This document shows, piece after piece, positions 16,047-25,366 of a stretch of 59,635 bases of DNA. The position numbers and the translations under genes are program-made. The notes beneath the pieces were generated by a model, which was given only the letters and a program-made list of their open reading frames with translations, was not told where the DNA came from and searched no databases. The stretch spans positions 1 through 59,635 of the forward strand of contig NZ_JACOPV010000026.1 of assembly GCF_016881005.1 (NCBI RefSeq), read 5' to 3'. Source of the DNA: Pseudomonas arcuscaelestis. Lineage in GTDB: Bacteria; Pseudomonadota; Gammaproteobacteria; Pseudomonadales; Pseudomonadaceae. Position 1 is the first letter of the stretch, and the number at the start of each line of letters is the position of its first letter.

Positions 16047-17993
16047 ATGAACATCAAACAAAAACTGACCTGGGCCTTTGCCGTTATTGCCGGTTTGCCT
16101 GTCATCCTGGTCGCCACACTGGTCGTCCTCAATTTGCGCAGCGAGGCCAAAGAAGGCTTCGTTGATGGCAGTAATCGCGAAATTCGCCAAGTGGCCAATG
16201 CCATGCAGCTGTTCTTCGAGGGCATCAGCCAGAACGTCGACTATCTGGCCGCTCAGCCGCTGATCAGCGCCAGCGGCAACGACGTCAAGAAGCACATGAG
16301 CGCCGATGCTGCGCAGATTGTGCAGAGCGAGCAAGACCAAAAGCTCTTCAATATGTTTGCAAGCCTGGCGGCCAGCCATCCGGCCTATGCCTATGTGTCC
16401 TACGGACTGAGTGACGGTGGTTATGCCTTCTGGCCGGGCGATCCAAAGATGGCCAACTATGACCCGCGCCAACGCCCGTGGTATCAGGCCGCAATGGCCA
16501 ATCCGAGCAAAACCCTGCGCACCGACGCGTACTACTGGGCCAGTGACGATGCGGTGCTGGTCAGCACCGTACGCGCCGTCGCCAACCAGCTTGGCAATCC
16601 TGGCGGGGTGGTCAACATCGACGTCTCGCTCAAGCAACTGACCGAAATCATCAAGCAGATCAAACTGGGTGAAAGTGGCTACCTGATGCTGCTCGAAGAC
16701 AACGGCAATGTGCTGGTCGACCCCCGCGCCCCCGCACACAACTTCAAAAACCTGGCCACCCTCGGCGATGGCTACGCGCAGCTGGCGAAGGCCGGTAAAG
16801 GGCTGGTCGAGGTCGAACTCGACGGTGAACGCTACATGGCCAATATCTGGCCCTCGGAGCAATTGGGCTGGAACTTCATCGGCCTGATCCGTCATGACGA
16901 AGTCATGCAGGGCGCCACTCAACTGACATGGATTGTGTCGATCATCGCCCTGGTGCTGGCGGGTGTCTTCGCACTGGTTGGCGCCACCTTCGCCAAACTG
17001 ATCGTACGGCCTATCCACAGTGTTACCAATGGCCTGGAAGGCATCGCCCAAGGCGAAGGTGATCTGACCCGTAGCCTCGAAGTTCGGGGGCGCGATGAAA
17101 CCGCGCAATTGGCCAGTTGGTTCAACCAGTTCCTGGCCGCCATCCGCAACCTGATTCAGAGCATCGGGCAGGCCGCGACTAAAATTCTTGCGACCTCCAG
17201 CAGCTCTACTCAGGTTTCCCACGACATGGCCGAAGCGGCCGGGCGTCAGCGCGAGGCGGTAGATATGGTGTCGACAGCCTTCCACGAAATGGTTGCCACC
17301 GCGAACGAGGTTGCCCGTTCTTGCAGCCAGGCCGCAGATTCGGCCGACAGCGGTCAGCAACAGGCGCGCGAAGGCCAGCAGCAGATTGACGATGCGGTGC
17401 AGAGCGTCGATCGACTGAGCCAGGAGATTCAGCAGTCAGCGCAATCGATGCAGCAGCTGGAACGTGACAGCAACGCTATTCAATCGATTCTTGGCACCAT
17501 TCGTTCAATTGCCGAGCAGACCAACCTGCTGGCCCTTAACGCAGCCATCGAAGCCGCTCGGGCAGGTGAGCAAGGCCGCGGTTTTGCCGTGGTAGCCGAC
17601 GAGGTTCGCGCCCTGGCCAAACGTACCGCCGACTCCACTGCCGAGATCGACGGCCTGCTCGGGAACCTGGCCAACCGCACCAGCGAAGTCGCCCAGCAAA
17701 TGCACGCCAGCCTCGAGATCTCGCAACTGTCGGTCAACCGCATTGGAATGGCGCGCAGCAGTTTTGGACAGATCCGCGAGTCGGTCGACGTCATTCGCGA
17801 CATGAACACCCAGATCGCCACGGCTGCCGAAGAACAGCACCAGGTGGCCGAAGACATCAATCGGCACATCAGCCAGATTCATGGTGACGCGCAATTGGTG
17901 GCGGAACTCGCCAATTCGGCGCGCCAGGACTCACAAAGCCTTGCTGGCTTGTCCAACGAACTGGATGCGCTGGTGCGCAGGTTCCGTACCTGA
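16047..17993 (+). CDS. Methyl-accepting chemotaxis protein with dCACHE amino-acid sensor (PctA/B/C-like)
   Basis: A 648-residue chemoreceptor: TM1 (about 8-30), periplasmic double CACHE domain (about 35-285), TM2 (about 290-315), HAMP (about 316-368) and the cytoplasmic signalling domain with the conserved hairpin EQTNLLALNAAIEAARAGEQGRG. The sensor carries Y138, R143, W145, Y146 and D192, matching in order and spacing (within two residues) the published amino-acid-binding motif of dCACHE receptors, so the ligand is probably L-amino acids. The ATG at 16047 has GGAG 6 nt upstream. No C-terminal CheR-tethering pentapeptide is present. Confidence 0.88.
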   Translation: MNIKQKLTWAFAVIAGLPVILVATLVVLNLRSEAKEGFVDGSNREIRQVANAMQLFFEGISQNVDYLAAQPLISASGNDVKKHMSADAAQIVQSEQDQKLFNMFASLAASHPAYAYVSYGLSDGGYAFWPGDPKMANYDPRQRPWYQAAMANPSKTLRTDAYYWASDDAVLVSTVRAVANQLGNPGGVVNIDVSLKQLTEIIKQIKLGESGYLMLLEDNGNVLVDPRAPAHNFKNLATLGDGYAQLAKAGKGLVEVELDGERYMANIWPSEQLGWNFIGLIRHDEVMQGATQLTWIVSIIALVLAGVFALVGATFAKLIVRPIHSVTNGLEGIAQGEGDLTRSLEVRGRDETAQLASWFNQFLAAIRNLIQSIGQAATKILATSSSSTQVSHDMAEAAGRQREAVDMVSTAFHEMVATANEVARSCSQAADSADSGQQQAREGQQQIDDAVQSVDRLSQEIQQSAQSMQQLERDSNAIQSILGTIRSIAEQTNLLALNAAIEAARAGEQGRGFAVVADEVRALAKRTADSTAEIDGLLGNLANRTSEVAQQMHASLEISQLSVNRIGMARSSFGQIRESVDVIRDMNTQIATAAEEQHQVAEDINRHISQIHGDAQLVAELANSARQDSQSLAGLSNELDALVRRFRT

Positions 17994-18011
17994 ACCCTGT
18001 CGTGGACATAA

Positions 18012-18800
18012 CTAAAGGCGTAGCTCGCCCGGGGTAAAGCCGAACAGGCCCTTGAAAGCTGCAATGTAGGCCGAGGTGGAGTCGTAACCGCAACCCAGTG
18101 CGGCTTCGGTGACACTCTGCCCGGCCTCCAGCGCAGTCAGAGAAGACAGTAGGCGCATGCGCTGACGCCAGCCGCGAAAGCTCAAGCCGGTTTCACGCTG
18201 GAACAAGCGCATCAAGGTTTTCTCCGAGGTATTCAGGCGTTGCGCCCATTGCCCCAGGGTTTGTCCCAGCTCTGGGTGGGCGAGCAGTTCGTTGCACACT
18301 TCAAGCAAGCGCGGGTGTTTGGGCAAGGGCAAGGAAAAGCCTACCTGCGGCAGTGCCTGCAACTGATCCAGCAACACCGCCACCAGACGCGCTTCGGCGC
18401 TATCGCCTTCGGGGTAATCCACCGGCAACAGGCAGAACTGTTTGATCAGTTCTCGCGTCAGTGGCGTGACCTCCAATACCCGGCACTGCCCTGGCGCCCA
18501 GCCAGCTTCTTCGCGGCGCACATACAGGCTGCGCATTTCCGCTTGCATCGAGGTGACCACCTCGTGCTCCACCCCAGCTGGAATCCAGATACCCCATTGA
18601 GGCGGGGCAAAGTAGCTGCCTTCGTCGGTGTAGACGCCGAGCACGCCACTGATCGCATAAGAAAACTGCACCCAGTCGTGTTGATGCCGGGGCGTCCAGG
18701 AACCTGCCCCCAGGCTTTCCGCCCGTGCATACAGTGCCCGCGGCAACCGCTCCAGTGCTGGAATCTGACGGGGTGCAGGTTGTTGTCCGTTAGTCGGCAT
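18012..18800 (-). CDS. AraC family regulator with N-terminal cupin
   Basis: A 262-residue AraC/XylS-type activator. The N-terminal cupin-like sensor (about 35-95, HQHDWVQFSYAISG...IPAGVEHEV) precedes the double helix-turn-helix (about 165-260, LNTSEKTLMRLFQRETGLSFRGWRQRMRLL and AALGCGYDSTSAYIAAFKGLFGFTPGELR). Such cupin-AraC proteins often control efflux or transport genes beside them, and this one diverges from the SBF-like transporter gene with 87 nt between starts. Confidence 0.82.
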   Translation of the reverse strand: MPTNGQQPAPRQIPALERLPRALYARAESLGAGSWTPRHQHDWVQFSYAISGVLGVYTDEGSYFAPPQWGIWIPAGVEHEVVTSMQAEMRSLYVRREEAGWAPGQCRVLEVTPLTRELIKQFCLLPVDYPEGDSAEARLVAVLLDQLQALPQVGFSLPLPKHPRLLEVCNELLAHPELGQTLGQWAQRLNTSEKTLMRLFQRETGLSFRGWRQRMRLLSSLTALEAGQSVTEAALGCGYDSTSAYIAAFKGLFGFTPGELRL

Positions 18801-18887
18801 CAGTTGGCCTTATGTCGCAAGACGGCAATTGTCAGCCGAGGGTAGCCTGTGCGCTCAACGATTACAAAATGATTCGCAGGCCCGCCT

Positions 18888-19907
18888 ATGCAAGTGCTCA
18901 AACACCTCAAACGTGTAGTGACCGACTGGTTTCTGTGCGGCATGTTCCTCGCCACCTTTCTGGCCTGGCTGTTTCCCGACGTTGGTCGCAGTGGCGGCGC
19001 CATGCATGCCGAATCGGTGATCAATGTCGGCGTGTTCCTGGTGTTCTTCCTGCACGGCATCAACCTGTCCAGTGAACAAATTGGCCACGGCCTGAAAAAC
19101 GGCCGTCTGCACCTGATGGTGCAGGGATTCACCTTCATCGTTTTCCCAGCACTCTGGTGGCTGGCAAACAAGCTGCTTGGCAGTCACGTTCCAGCGCTGT
19201 TGATGCTCGGCTTTTTCTACCTGTGCGCCCTGCCCTCGACCATCTCATCCTCAGTTGCCTTGACCGGTAGCGCCGGGGGTAACGTTCCGGCGGCGATTCT
19301 CAACGCCAGCCTCTCCAGCGTCCTGGGTATATTCATCACGCCATGGCTGGTCAACCTGGTGGTTGGCACCGGCAGCAATGGCATTGACCTGGGTGCCACG
19401 CTGCTGGACCTCTGTGCGCTGCTGTTGGCGCCGCTGGTACTCGGGCAACTCCTGCGTCCCTGGCTGGGCCGCTTCTTCGCTCGGCATAAGCGTTACACCA
19501 ACATCATGGACAAGGTGGTGATCCTGCTGCTGGTCTATGCGGCGTTCTGCAATTCGATGGTCTCGGGCATGTGGCAGCAACAAGGCGGTTCGGTACTGAT
19601 CACCGCACTGGTGGGTAGTGCGCTATTGCTGGCACTCGTGCTCTGGTTGACCACGCGCACAGCCCGGGCGCTGCACTTGAACCCGGCCGACGAGATTGCT
19701 GCTGTGTTCTGCGCCAGCAAGAAATCCCTGGCCGCCGGCGCACCAATGGCTGCGTTGATCTTCGGTGCGCATCCCGGGTTGGGGCTGATCCTGCTGCCCA
19801 TCATGATCTACCATCCGCTCCAGCTGATCGTCTGTTCGATCATGGCCGAGCACTACGCCACTCGCCCTGCTCCGCTCGCTTCAGCCGGCCTGGTCAACGC
19901 TCAATGA
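18888..19907 (+). CDS. Bile acid:sodium symporter-like (SBF-like) membrane transporter
   Basis: A 339-residue inner-membrane protein with about ten transmembrane segments of the SBF-like/YfeH type. Conserved elements are FLVFFLHGINLSSEQI near TM2-TM3, CALPSTISSSVALTGSAGGN and the late CASKKSLAAGAPMAALIFG. The substrate is unknown; family members move organic anions with Na+. Its 3' end overlaps the convergent thiolase gene by 14 nt. Confidence 0.82.
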   Translation: MQVLKHLKRVVTDWFLCGMFLATFLAWLFPDVGRSGGAMHAESVINVGVFLVFFLHGINLSSEQIGHGLKNGRLHLMVQGFTFIVFPALWWLANKLLGSHVPALLMLGFFYLCALPSTISSSVALTGSAGGNVPAAILNASLSSVLGIFITPWLVNLVVGTGSNGIDLGATLLDLCALLLAPLVLGQLLRPWLGRFFARHKRYTNIMDKVVILLLVYAAFCNSMVSGMWQQQGGSVLITALVGSALLLALVLWLTTRTARALHLNPADEIAAVFCASKKSLAAGAPMAALIFGAHPGLGLILLPIMIYHPLQLIVCSIMAEHYATRPAPLASAGLVNAQ

Positions 19908-21171
19908 TCGCCGTTACGCCCTGACCACCTGCGGCGCAGATCGAAATCAGGCCACGGCCCTTGCCGGTCGTGGCCAGCAGCTTGGCCATGTTGGCCAGGA
20001 TGCGCCCCCCGGTTGCAGCAAACGGGTGCCCCGCAGCCAATGAACTGCCTTTGACATTGAGCTTGCTGCGATCAATCGCGCCTAGCGGCTCATTCAATCC
20101 CAAGCGCTGCCGACAGTATTCGGGATCTTCCCAGGCGTTGAGCGTACACAGCACCTGGGCAGCGAAAGCTTCATGGATCTCGTAGAAGTCGAAGTCCTGC
20201 AGACTCAAACCATTACGCGCCAGCATGCGTGGCACTGCGTAGGTAGGCGCCATCAGCAGCCCCTCCTGGGCTTTGACGAAGTCCACCGCGGCTGTTTCAC
20301 CGTCGACCAGGTACGCCATTACATCAAGGTTGTGCTCCCGCGCCCAGTCTTCACTGGCGAGCAGAACTACCGATGCACCGTCGGTCAGTGGCGTGGAGTT
20401 GCCGGCAGTCAGGGTGCCTTTATCACCGGTCTCGAACACCGGTTTGAGGCTGGCAAGCTTGTCCAGGGTCAGGTCGGCACGCAGGTTGTCGTCGCGAGTC
20501 AGACCCAGAAAAGGGGTTAGCAGATCGTCATGCCAGCCCTGACTGAAAGCTGCTGCCATGTGTTGATGGCTGAGCAGGGCCAATTCGTCCTGGGGCAGGC
20601 GCGGGATGTGCCAGGTTTGCGCCATTAACTCACAATGCTGGCCCATGGAAAGCCCCGTGCGCGGCTCAACGTTACGAGGGATTTGCGGTTTCAAATGCCC
20701 AGGACGCAACGCGAGGAAGGCCTTGAGCTTGTCTGCCAAGGTTTTGCCGCGGTGGGCTTGCAACAAGATGTGACGCAATCCTTCGCTCACCGCGATGGGG
20801 GGATCGGAGGTGGTATCAACACCTCCGGCGATGCCGCAGTCGATCTGCCCCAAGGCAATCTTGTTGGCCACCAGCAACGCCGTTTCCAACCCCGTGCCGC
20901 AGGCCTGCTGCACGTCGTAGGCCGGTGTCTGTGCCGACAGGCGCGAACCGAGCACACACTCGCGGGTCAGGTTCATGTCTCGGGCGTGCTTGAGCACCGC
21001 GCCTGCGGCGACTTCACCCAGCTGCAGGCCATGCAAGCCAAAGCGTTCGATCAGCCCTTCAAGAGCCGCGGTAAACATTGCCTGATTGCTGGCGCGGGCA
21101 TAGGCGCCATTGGAGCGTGCGAAGGGAATCCGGTTGCCGCCAATGATCGCGACTCGGCGCAATGAGCGCAT
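19894..21171 (-). CDS. Acetyl-CoA C-acyltransferase (thiolase, FadI-like)
   Basis: A 425-residue thiolase. The nucleophilic cysteine lies in QQACGTGLE, the catalytic histidine in YEIHEAFA and the second cysteine in SICAAGGQG; the GHPFAATGGR motif is also present. It condenses or cleaves 3-ketoacyl-CoA/acetyl-CoA. It is divergent from a FabG-like reductase and a MaoC-type dehydratase gene. Together the three could run a fatty acyl thioester cycle. Substrate chain length cannot be read. Confidence 0.88.
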   Translation of the reverse strand: MRSLRRVAIIGGNRIPFARSNGAYARASNQAMFTAALEGLIERFGLHGLQLGEVAAGAVLKHARDMNLTRECVLGSRLSAQTPAYDVQQACGTGLETALLVANKIALGQIDCGIAGGVDTTSDPPIAVSEGLRHILLQAHRGKTLADKLKAFLALRPGHLKPQIPRNVEPRTGLSMGQHCELMAQTWHIPRLPQDELALLSHQHMAAAFSQGWHDDLLTPFLGLTRDDNLRADLTLDKLASLKPVFETGDKGTLTAGNSTPLTDGASVVLLASEDWAREHNLDVMAYLVDGETAAVDFVKAQEGLLMAPTYAVPRMLARNGLSLQDFDFYEIHEAFAAQVLCTLNAWEDPEYCRQRLGLNEPLGAIDRSKLNVKGSSLAAGHPFAATGGRILANMAKLLATTGKGRGLISICAAGGQGVTAIIER

Positions 21172-21341
21172 GCGTAAGGTCCTCTGTTGGGCAATTAATC
21201 CTGATCAATCATGAAACGGCTGTCACCCGATAGTATCGAAGGTACAGACCACAACCAGCGTAGGTGCTTTTTTCAGGGTTCGAACGACCAACCGGCAAAG
21301 ATGGTCCACACTTTGAAGCTTAATTTCAGGGAGAGCCGCAC

Positions 21342-22694
21342 ATGAGCGACCGCTATATCGACTTCGCCAATTCCGACCTCGGCCGCCGCCTGGTTGGTGC
21401 CGTGGGCCTGCCAAGCCCCGCTCGCCTGGAACGGTGGAGCGCTGGTCGCCTGCGGCCTGTCGAAGGTGCCATGCTGCTGGGCGGAGGCCCTTTGGCGAAC
21501 AAGATCGAAGCCTTTGCCCAGCGTCTGACCGATGAGGTCTACAGTTTTGCCAGCCCCGACCTGAGCGCGACAGAATGGGTCGCAGGCCTTGGACCTAAAC
21601 TCAAGGCGGTGGTTTTCGACGCCAGCGAACTTAACGACAGCGACCAACTCAAGCAGTTACGCGAGTTCTTCCAACCCCTGCTGCGCAGCCTGCAGGATCG
21701 CGCTCACGTGGTGATACTCGGCAGGGCACCGGAGCAGTTGGATGATGTGTCTGCGCAGATCACCCAGCGCGCCCTGGAAGGCTTCAGTCGCTCGTTGGCC
21801 AAGGAGTTACGCGCCGGCGGCACCCTGCAATTACTGTATGTCGCCAGCAATGCCGACGATCAACTCGAAGGCGCGCTGCGCTTTTTCCTCTCGCCCAAGA
21901 GCGCTTTCGTTTCCGGCCAGGTCCTGCGCCTGGAAGCCTGCGCGACCCAGGTGCAAGACTGGACACGCCCCTTGGCCGGTCGCAAGGCCCTGGTTACTGG
22001 AGCGGCCCGAGGTATCGGCGCCGCCATCGCCGAGACCCTGGCCCGTGACGGCGCCGACGTTGTGCTGCTTGATGTTCCCCAAGCCAAAACCGACCTCGAA
22101 GCCCTGGCTGCACGCCTGGGTGGCCTCAGCCTGACTCTCGACATCTGTGCCGCCGATGCACCGGCACAACTGATTGAAGCCCTCCCTGAGGGTATCGACA
22201 TCGTCATACACAACGCCGGCATTACCCGCGACAAGACCCTCGCCAACATGACCCCGGAATACTGGGACTCGGTGCTGGCCGTGAACCTCAAAGCGCCGCA
22301 GTTGCTGACCCAGGCGCTGTTCGAGAGCGGCACCCTGCACGACAACGCCCGCATCGTCCTGCTGGCATCGATCAGTGGTATTGCCGGTAACCGGGGCCAA
22401 TCCAACTATGCCGCCAGCAAGGCCGGGCTCATTGGCATGGCCCAGGCCTGGTCGGCAAAACTGGCTGAGCGCGGCAGTAGTATCAATGCCGTGGCCCCAG
22501 GTTTCATTGAAACCCGCATGACTGCAGCGATTCCCTTCGCCCTGCGCGAAGCCGGACGACGCATGAGTTCGTTGGGCCAGGGCGGCCTGCCCCAGGATGT
22601 CGCCGAAGCTATCGCCTGGCTGGCGCAACCGGGGTCTGGCGCCGTCAACGGCCAGGTCCTGCGTGTCTGCGGCCAGGCCGTGATGGGGGCCTGA
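21342..22694 (+). CDS. High-molecular-weight 3-oxoacyl-(ACP/CoA) reductase (FabG4-like)
   Basis: A 450-residue SDR, about twice the size of ordinary FabG. The N-terminal 210 residues form a degenerate flavodoxin/Rossmann-like domain; the C-terminal half is a complete reductase with VTGAARGIG (cofactor), NAGITRD, the catalytic serine in LLASISGIAGNRG and the YAASK motif. This architecture matches the FabG4 group, which reduces longer 3-oxoacyl-CoA/ACP substrates. GGGAGAG precedes the ATG. It overlaps functionally with the MaoC gene 2 nt downstream. Confidence 0.85.
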   Translation: MSDRYIDFANSDLGRRLVGAVGLPSPARLERWSAGRLRPVEGAMLLGGGPLANKIEAFAQRLTDEVYSFASPDLSATEWVAGLGPKLKAVVFDASELNDSDQLKQLREFFQPLLRSLQDRAHVVILGRAPEQLDDVSAQITQRALEGFSRSLAKELRAGGTLQLLYVASNADDQLEGALRFFLSPKSAFVSGQVLRLEACATQVQDWTRPLAGRKALVTGAARGIGAAIAETLARDGADVVLLDVPQAKTDLEALAARLGGLSLTLDICAADAPAQLIEALPEGIDIVIHNAGITRDKTLANMTPEYWDSVLAVNLKAPQLLTQALFESGTLHDNARIVLLASISGIAGNRGQSNYAASKAGLIGMAQAWSAKLAERGSSINAVAPGFIETRMTAAIPFALREAGRRMSSLGQGGLPQDVAEAIAWLAQPGSGAVNGQVLRVCGQAVMGA

Positions 22695-22696
22695 CG

Positions 22697-23551
22697 ATGA
22701 CTAGACACTGGCAGGATCTGAGCAGCACACTGGCACTTTCCAGTCTCTACCTGCGCGCGGCACGCAAGCGCAAGATCAGCGGTGACATCCTGCCCGAGAT
22801 CGGCTTGCGCTGTTACCTGGAGGTGCAATCGAAGCAATTGGAAAGTTACCGCAAGCTCTGCCATTTCGGCGATGACGGACGCTTGCCACCAACGTTTCCC
22901 CATGTGATGGCGTTTGCCTTGCAGATGCAGTTGCTCACCGACAAGACCTTTCCTTTTCCGTTGCTGGGTCTGGTTCATCTACACAACAGCATCCGCGTTG
23001 TACGTCCCCTGGGCGGCGTCGGTCGCCTGCGCTTCTCGGTCTACGTGGACAACCTGCAAGCCCACGAAAAAGGCGCTACCTGCGACCTGATCACCGAAGC
23101 TGAAGACGCACTGGGCCTGCTCTGGTCAGAAACCAGCCGTATGCTGTGTCGCGGCGTGAAACTGGCAAGCGAGCCTACGGCCAGCGAAGCGCCGGTCGAC
23201 GCACCGCTGGACGAGCTGACCCGCTGGTACGCCGACAGCGATATCGGCCGGCGCTACGCCAAGGTCTGTGGCGACTACAACCCGATCCATCTGAGTGCTA
23301 CCAGTGCAAAACTGTTCGGCTTTCCCACCGCCATCGCCCACGGCATGTGGACCAAGGCAATGACGCTGGCGGCTTTGCGCAACCATCTGCCGGTGAGCAA
23401 GTACGAATTCGCGGTGGACTTTCTCAAACCCGTGCGCCTGCCCAGCGAGGTGATCCTCAACGCAAGCCCTACCGCCACTGAAGGCCAACTGCGCCTGGAC
23501 GGTCATGGCGGGTTGGTGCATATGCGCGGTGCCTGGCGGCAACTGGACTGA
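22697..23551 (+). CDS. MaoC-type (3R)-hydroxyacyl dehydratase/hydratase
   Basis: A 284-residue protein with a C-terminal MaoC hot-dog domain (about 165-280) carrying the hydratase-2 motif around DYNPIHLSATSAKLFGFP with its Asp/His catalytic pair; the N-terminal half is a second, degenerate hot-dog. It starts 2 nt after the FabG-like gene and is surely cotranscribed. It would interconvert 3-hydroxyacyl and enoyl thioesters, complementing the reductase. Confidence 0.85.
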   Translation: MTRHWQDLSSTLALSSLYLRAARKRKISGDILPEIGLRCYLEVQSKQLESYRKLCHFGDDGRLPPTFPHVMAFALQMQLLTDKTFPFPLLGLVHLHNSIRVVRPLGGVGRLRFSVYVDNLQAHEKGATCDLITEAEDALGLLWSETSRMLCRGVKLASEPTASEAPVDAPLDELTRWYADSDIGRRYAKVCGDYNPIHLSATSAKLFGFPTAIAHGMWTKAMTLAALRNHLPVSKYEFAVDFLKPVRLPSEVILNASPTATEGQLRLDGHGGLVHMRGAWRQLD

Positions 23552-23612
23552 AACGGAGCTCTTGCGTTGCGAAGGCGCCCGCCTGAAGCTATGCGGCTTG
23601 AGGAGAGCTTTG

Positions 23613-23918
23613 ATGAACCTGCACGAACTGACCCAACGCCTGCACAGCATCCGTGACAACAATGATTGGCGCGGCTTCCATAGCCCAAAAAACCTGGCCA
23701 TGGCCGCCAGTGTCGAAATGGCCGAACTGGTTGAAATTTTCCAGTGGCTCAGCGAGGACCAGTCGCGGCAGCTATCGCCCGAACAACTGGCGCATGCAGG
23801 TCAGGAGGTCGGCGATGTGGTGCTGTATCTGCTGCTACTGTGCAGCGAACTGGGCCTGGACATGGAACACGTAGTGCGCGCCAAACTGGCCGACAGCGAA
23901 AGGCGTTTTGCGCGATGA
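23613..23918 (+). CDS. MazG-like nucleotide pyrophosphohydrolase
   Basis: A 101-residue all-alpha NTP pyrophosphohydrolase. The EMAELVE and EVGDVVLYLLLL helices give the metal-binding E-x3-E...E-x2-D pattern of the MazG-like family. Probable role is hydrolysis of non-canonical (d)NTPs. The ATG at 23613 has AGGAGA upstream; a longer frame from 23505 runs through the end of the MaoC gene and is not used. Its stop overlaps the cmoM start (ATGA). Confidence 0.82.
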   Translation: MNLHELTQRLHSIRDNNDWRGFHSPKNLAMAASVEMAELVEIFQWLSEDQSRQLSPEQLAHAGQEVGDVVLYLLLLCSELGLDMEHVVRAKLADSERRFAR

Positions 23919-24664
23919 AAGACCGACATTTCGATGCCCTTGCCACGCGTTTTGCCGAGAAAATCTACGGCGGTGCCAAGGGTGCGATCCGCCTTGCGAT
24001 ATTGCAGGCAGACCTCACCGAAGCCTTGCCCGAACGGCCTCTGCGCGTGCTCGATATTGGTGCCGGCCTGGGCCACATGGCCCTGTGGCTGGCCGAGCGC
24101 GGTCATCAGGTCACCCTGGCCGAGCCCGCTGCGCCCATGCTCGAAGGGGCCCGCGCACGGTTTGCCGAAGCCGGCCAGCAGGCCACCTTTATTCAGGCAC
24201 CCTGGCAGGAGCTGCTCGGACAACTGACCGAACCCTATGATCTTGTGCTGTGTCATGCGGTACTGGAATGGCTGGCAGAGCCGGAAACCATCCTGCCGGT
24301 CCTGCACCAGTTGACCCGCAGTGATGGCCTGCTGTCGTTGGCGTTCTACAACCGCGATGCACTGGTTTATCGCAATCTGCTCAAAGGCCATTTCCGCAAG
24401 TTGCGAAGCAACGACATGGCCGGCGAGAAGCAGAGCCTGACCCCGCAAAAACCGCTTGATCCGCGCACGCTCAAGGCGCAACTTGAAGGTCTGTGGCAGG
24501 TCGAAACAGAAAGCGGAGTGCGAGTGTTTCACGATTACATGCCGGTGGAGTTCCAGTCCAAGGCCGAGCTGCTCGACCTGCTGGAAATGGAGCTGGCGCA
24601 TCGGCGCCATCCCGCCTTTGCCGGGTTGGGGCGTTACCTGCACTGGATCTGTCGACCAAGCTGA
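23915..24664 (+). CDS. cmoM: tRNA 5-carboxymethoxyuridine methyltransferase CmoM
   Basis: A 249-residue SAM-dependent methyltransferase of the SmtA/CmoM type. The SAM motif is VLDIGAGLGHMA and the acidic motif II is TLAEPA; LAFYNRDALVYRNLLKG and the late PVEFQSKAELLDLLEMEL are characteristic of CmoM. It methylates cmo5U34 to mcmo5U in tRNA. It begins inside the last codon of the MazG-like gene. The ATG at 23915 is preferred over a different-frame start further upstream. Confidence 0.85.
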   Translation: MKDRHFDALATRFAEKIYGGAKGAIRLAILQADLTEALPERPLRVLDIGAGLGHMALWLAERGHQVTLAEPAAPMLEGARARFAEAGQQATFIQAPWQELLGQLTEPYDLVLCHAVLEWLAEPETILPVLHQLTRSDGLLSLAFYNRDALVYRNLLKGHFRKLRSNDMAGEKQSLTPQKPLDPRTLKAQLEGLWQVETESGVRVFHDYMPVEFQSKAELLDLLEMELAHRRHPAFAGLGRYLHWICRPS

Positions 24665-24683
24665 AGCGCGCCGGGAGAGTGAC

Positions 24684-25346
24684 ATGCCGTACCGTTTTAC
24701 CCTGGGTCTGTTGTGCCTGACGCTGGCAGCCTGCCAGAGCAGCAACCCTTATGTCGCCAGCTCCCGTCCGCTGCCGCCTGCGCCACCGCAGGCGGCCACA
24801 ACCTTTGATGCCAGCGCTTACCCCGCGCCAACCCTGGACTACGGCCGTTACCGTAGCTGGGCCTGGCGCGATGGCCAGTTACCCAGCGGTGCCGCCCTGA
24901 CTGAACCCGCGCAATTGGCCGATGCGGTGAGCACAGCCCTGGACCAGCGCGGCCTGCGTCCTGCGCGCGAGGGCCAAGGTGATTTGCTGGTAAGTGCCAA
25001 TCTGCACCTGGAACGCCGTCTGCGTCAGGTCCGCGATGACTACTATCCCTATGGTGGCTATCCCTATGGCGGCTACCCTTACGGAGGCTATCCCTACGGG
25101 GGTGTTGGCGGCTACGGTAGTGTTGGCCGGTACCACGACGGTTATGGCGCCGCCATCAGCGTTCCGCTGGTACGCACCTATGAGGTAGAGGTGATGGTGG
25201 TGCAGGTCGACCTGTTCGACGCCCGCGACGGTAAGGCAGTCTGGAGCGCCAGTGCCGAGGCCACCAGCCAGGGTACTCAGCGCGAACGCGAAGACGCTTT
25301 GCGCGAATCGGTCAAGAAGGCCCTCAACGGCTATCCTCCCAGTTAA
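24684..25346 (+). CDS. DUF4136 lipoprotein with YPYGG repeats
   Basis: A 220-residue outer-membrane lipoprotein candidate with lipobox LAAC (C16) followed by the DUF4136 pattern: FDASAYPAPTLDYGRYRSWAWRDG, the ALDQRGLRP segment and a C-terminal VVQVDLFDARDGKAVWSASA strand pair. A four-fold YPYGG tandem repeat inserts a flexible Tyr/Gly-rich loop in the middle. Function of the family is unknown. A related lipoprotein gene follows 20 nt downstream, so the two form an operon and probably arose by duplication. Confidence 0.82.
   Translation: MPYRFTLGLLCLTLAACQSSNPYVASSRPLPPAPPQAATTFDASAYPAPTLDYGRYRSWAWRDGQLPSGAALTEPAQLADAVSTALDQRGLRPAREGQGDLLVSANLHLERRLRQVRDDYYPYGGYPYGGYPYGGYPYGGVGGYGSVGRYHDGYGAAISVPLVRTYEVEVMVVQVDLFDARDGKAVWSASAEATSQGTQREREDALRESVKKALNGYPPS
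25044..25103 (+). repeat. Four 15-nt tandem repeats encoding YPYGG
   Basis: Units 25044-25058, 25059-25073, 25074-25088 and 25089-25103 each encode Tyr-Pro-Tyr-Gly-Gly, with third-position changes between copies. Copy number could vary by slippage. Confidence 0.9.
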
Positions 25347-25366
25347 AAGGTAATTGGAGATTCATC

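Noticed and set aside
15957..17360. 467-codon minus-strand frame
   Set aside because: It lies antisense to the chemoreceptor gene, has no recognisable domain and is His/Gln-rich, as shadow frames of GC-rich genes usually are.
23744..23914. Upstream extension of the CmoM frame
   Set aside because: It overlaps the MazG-like gene in another frame, lacks CmoM similarity, and the ATG at 23915 forms the usual ATGA overlap.
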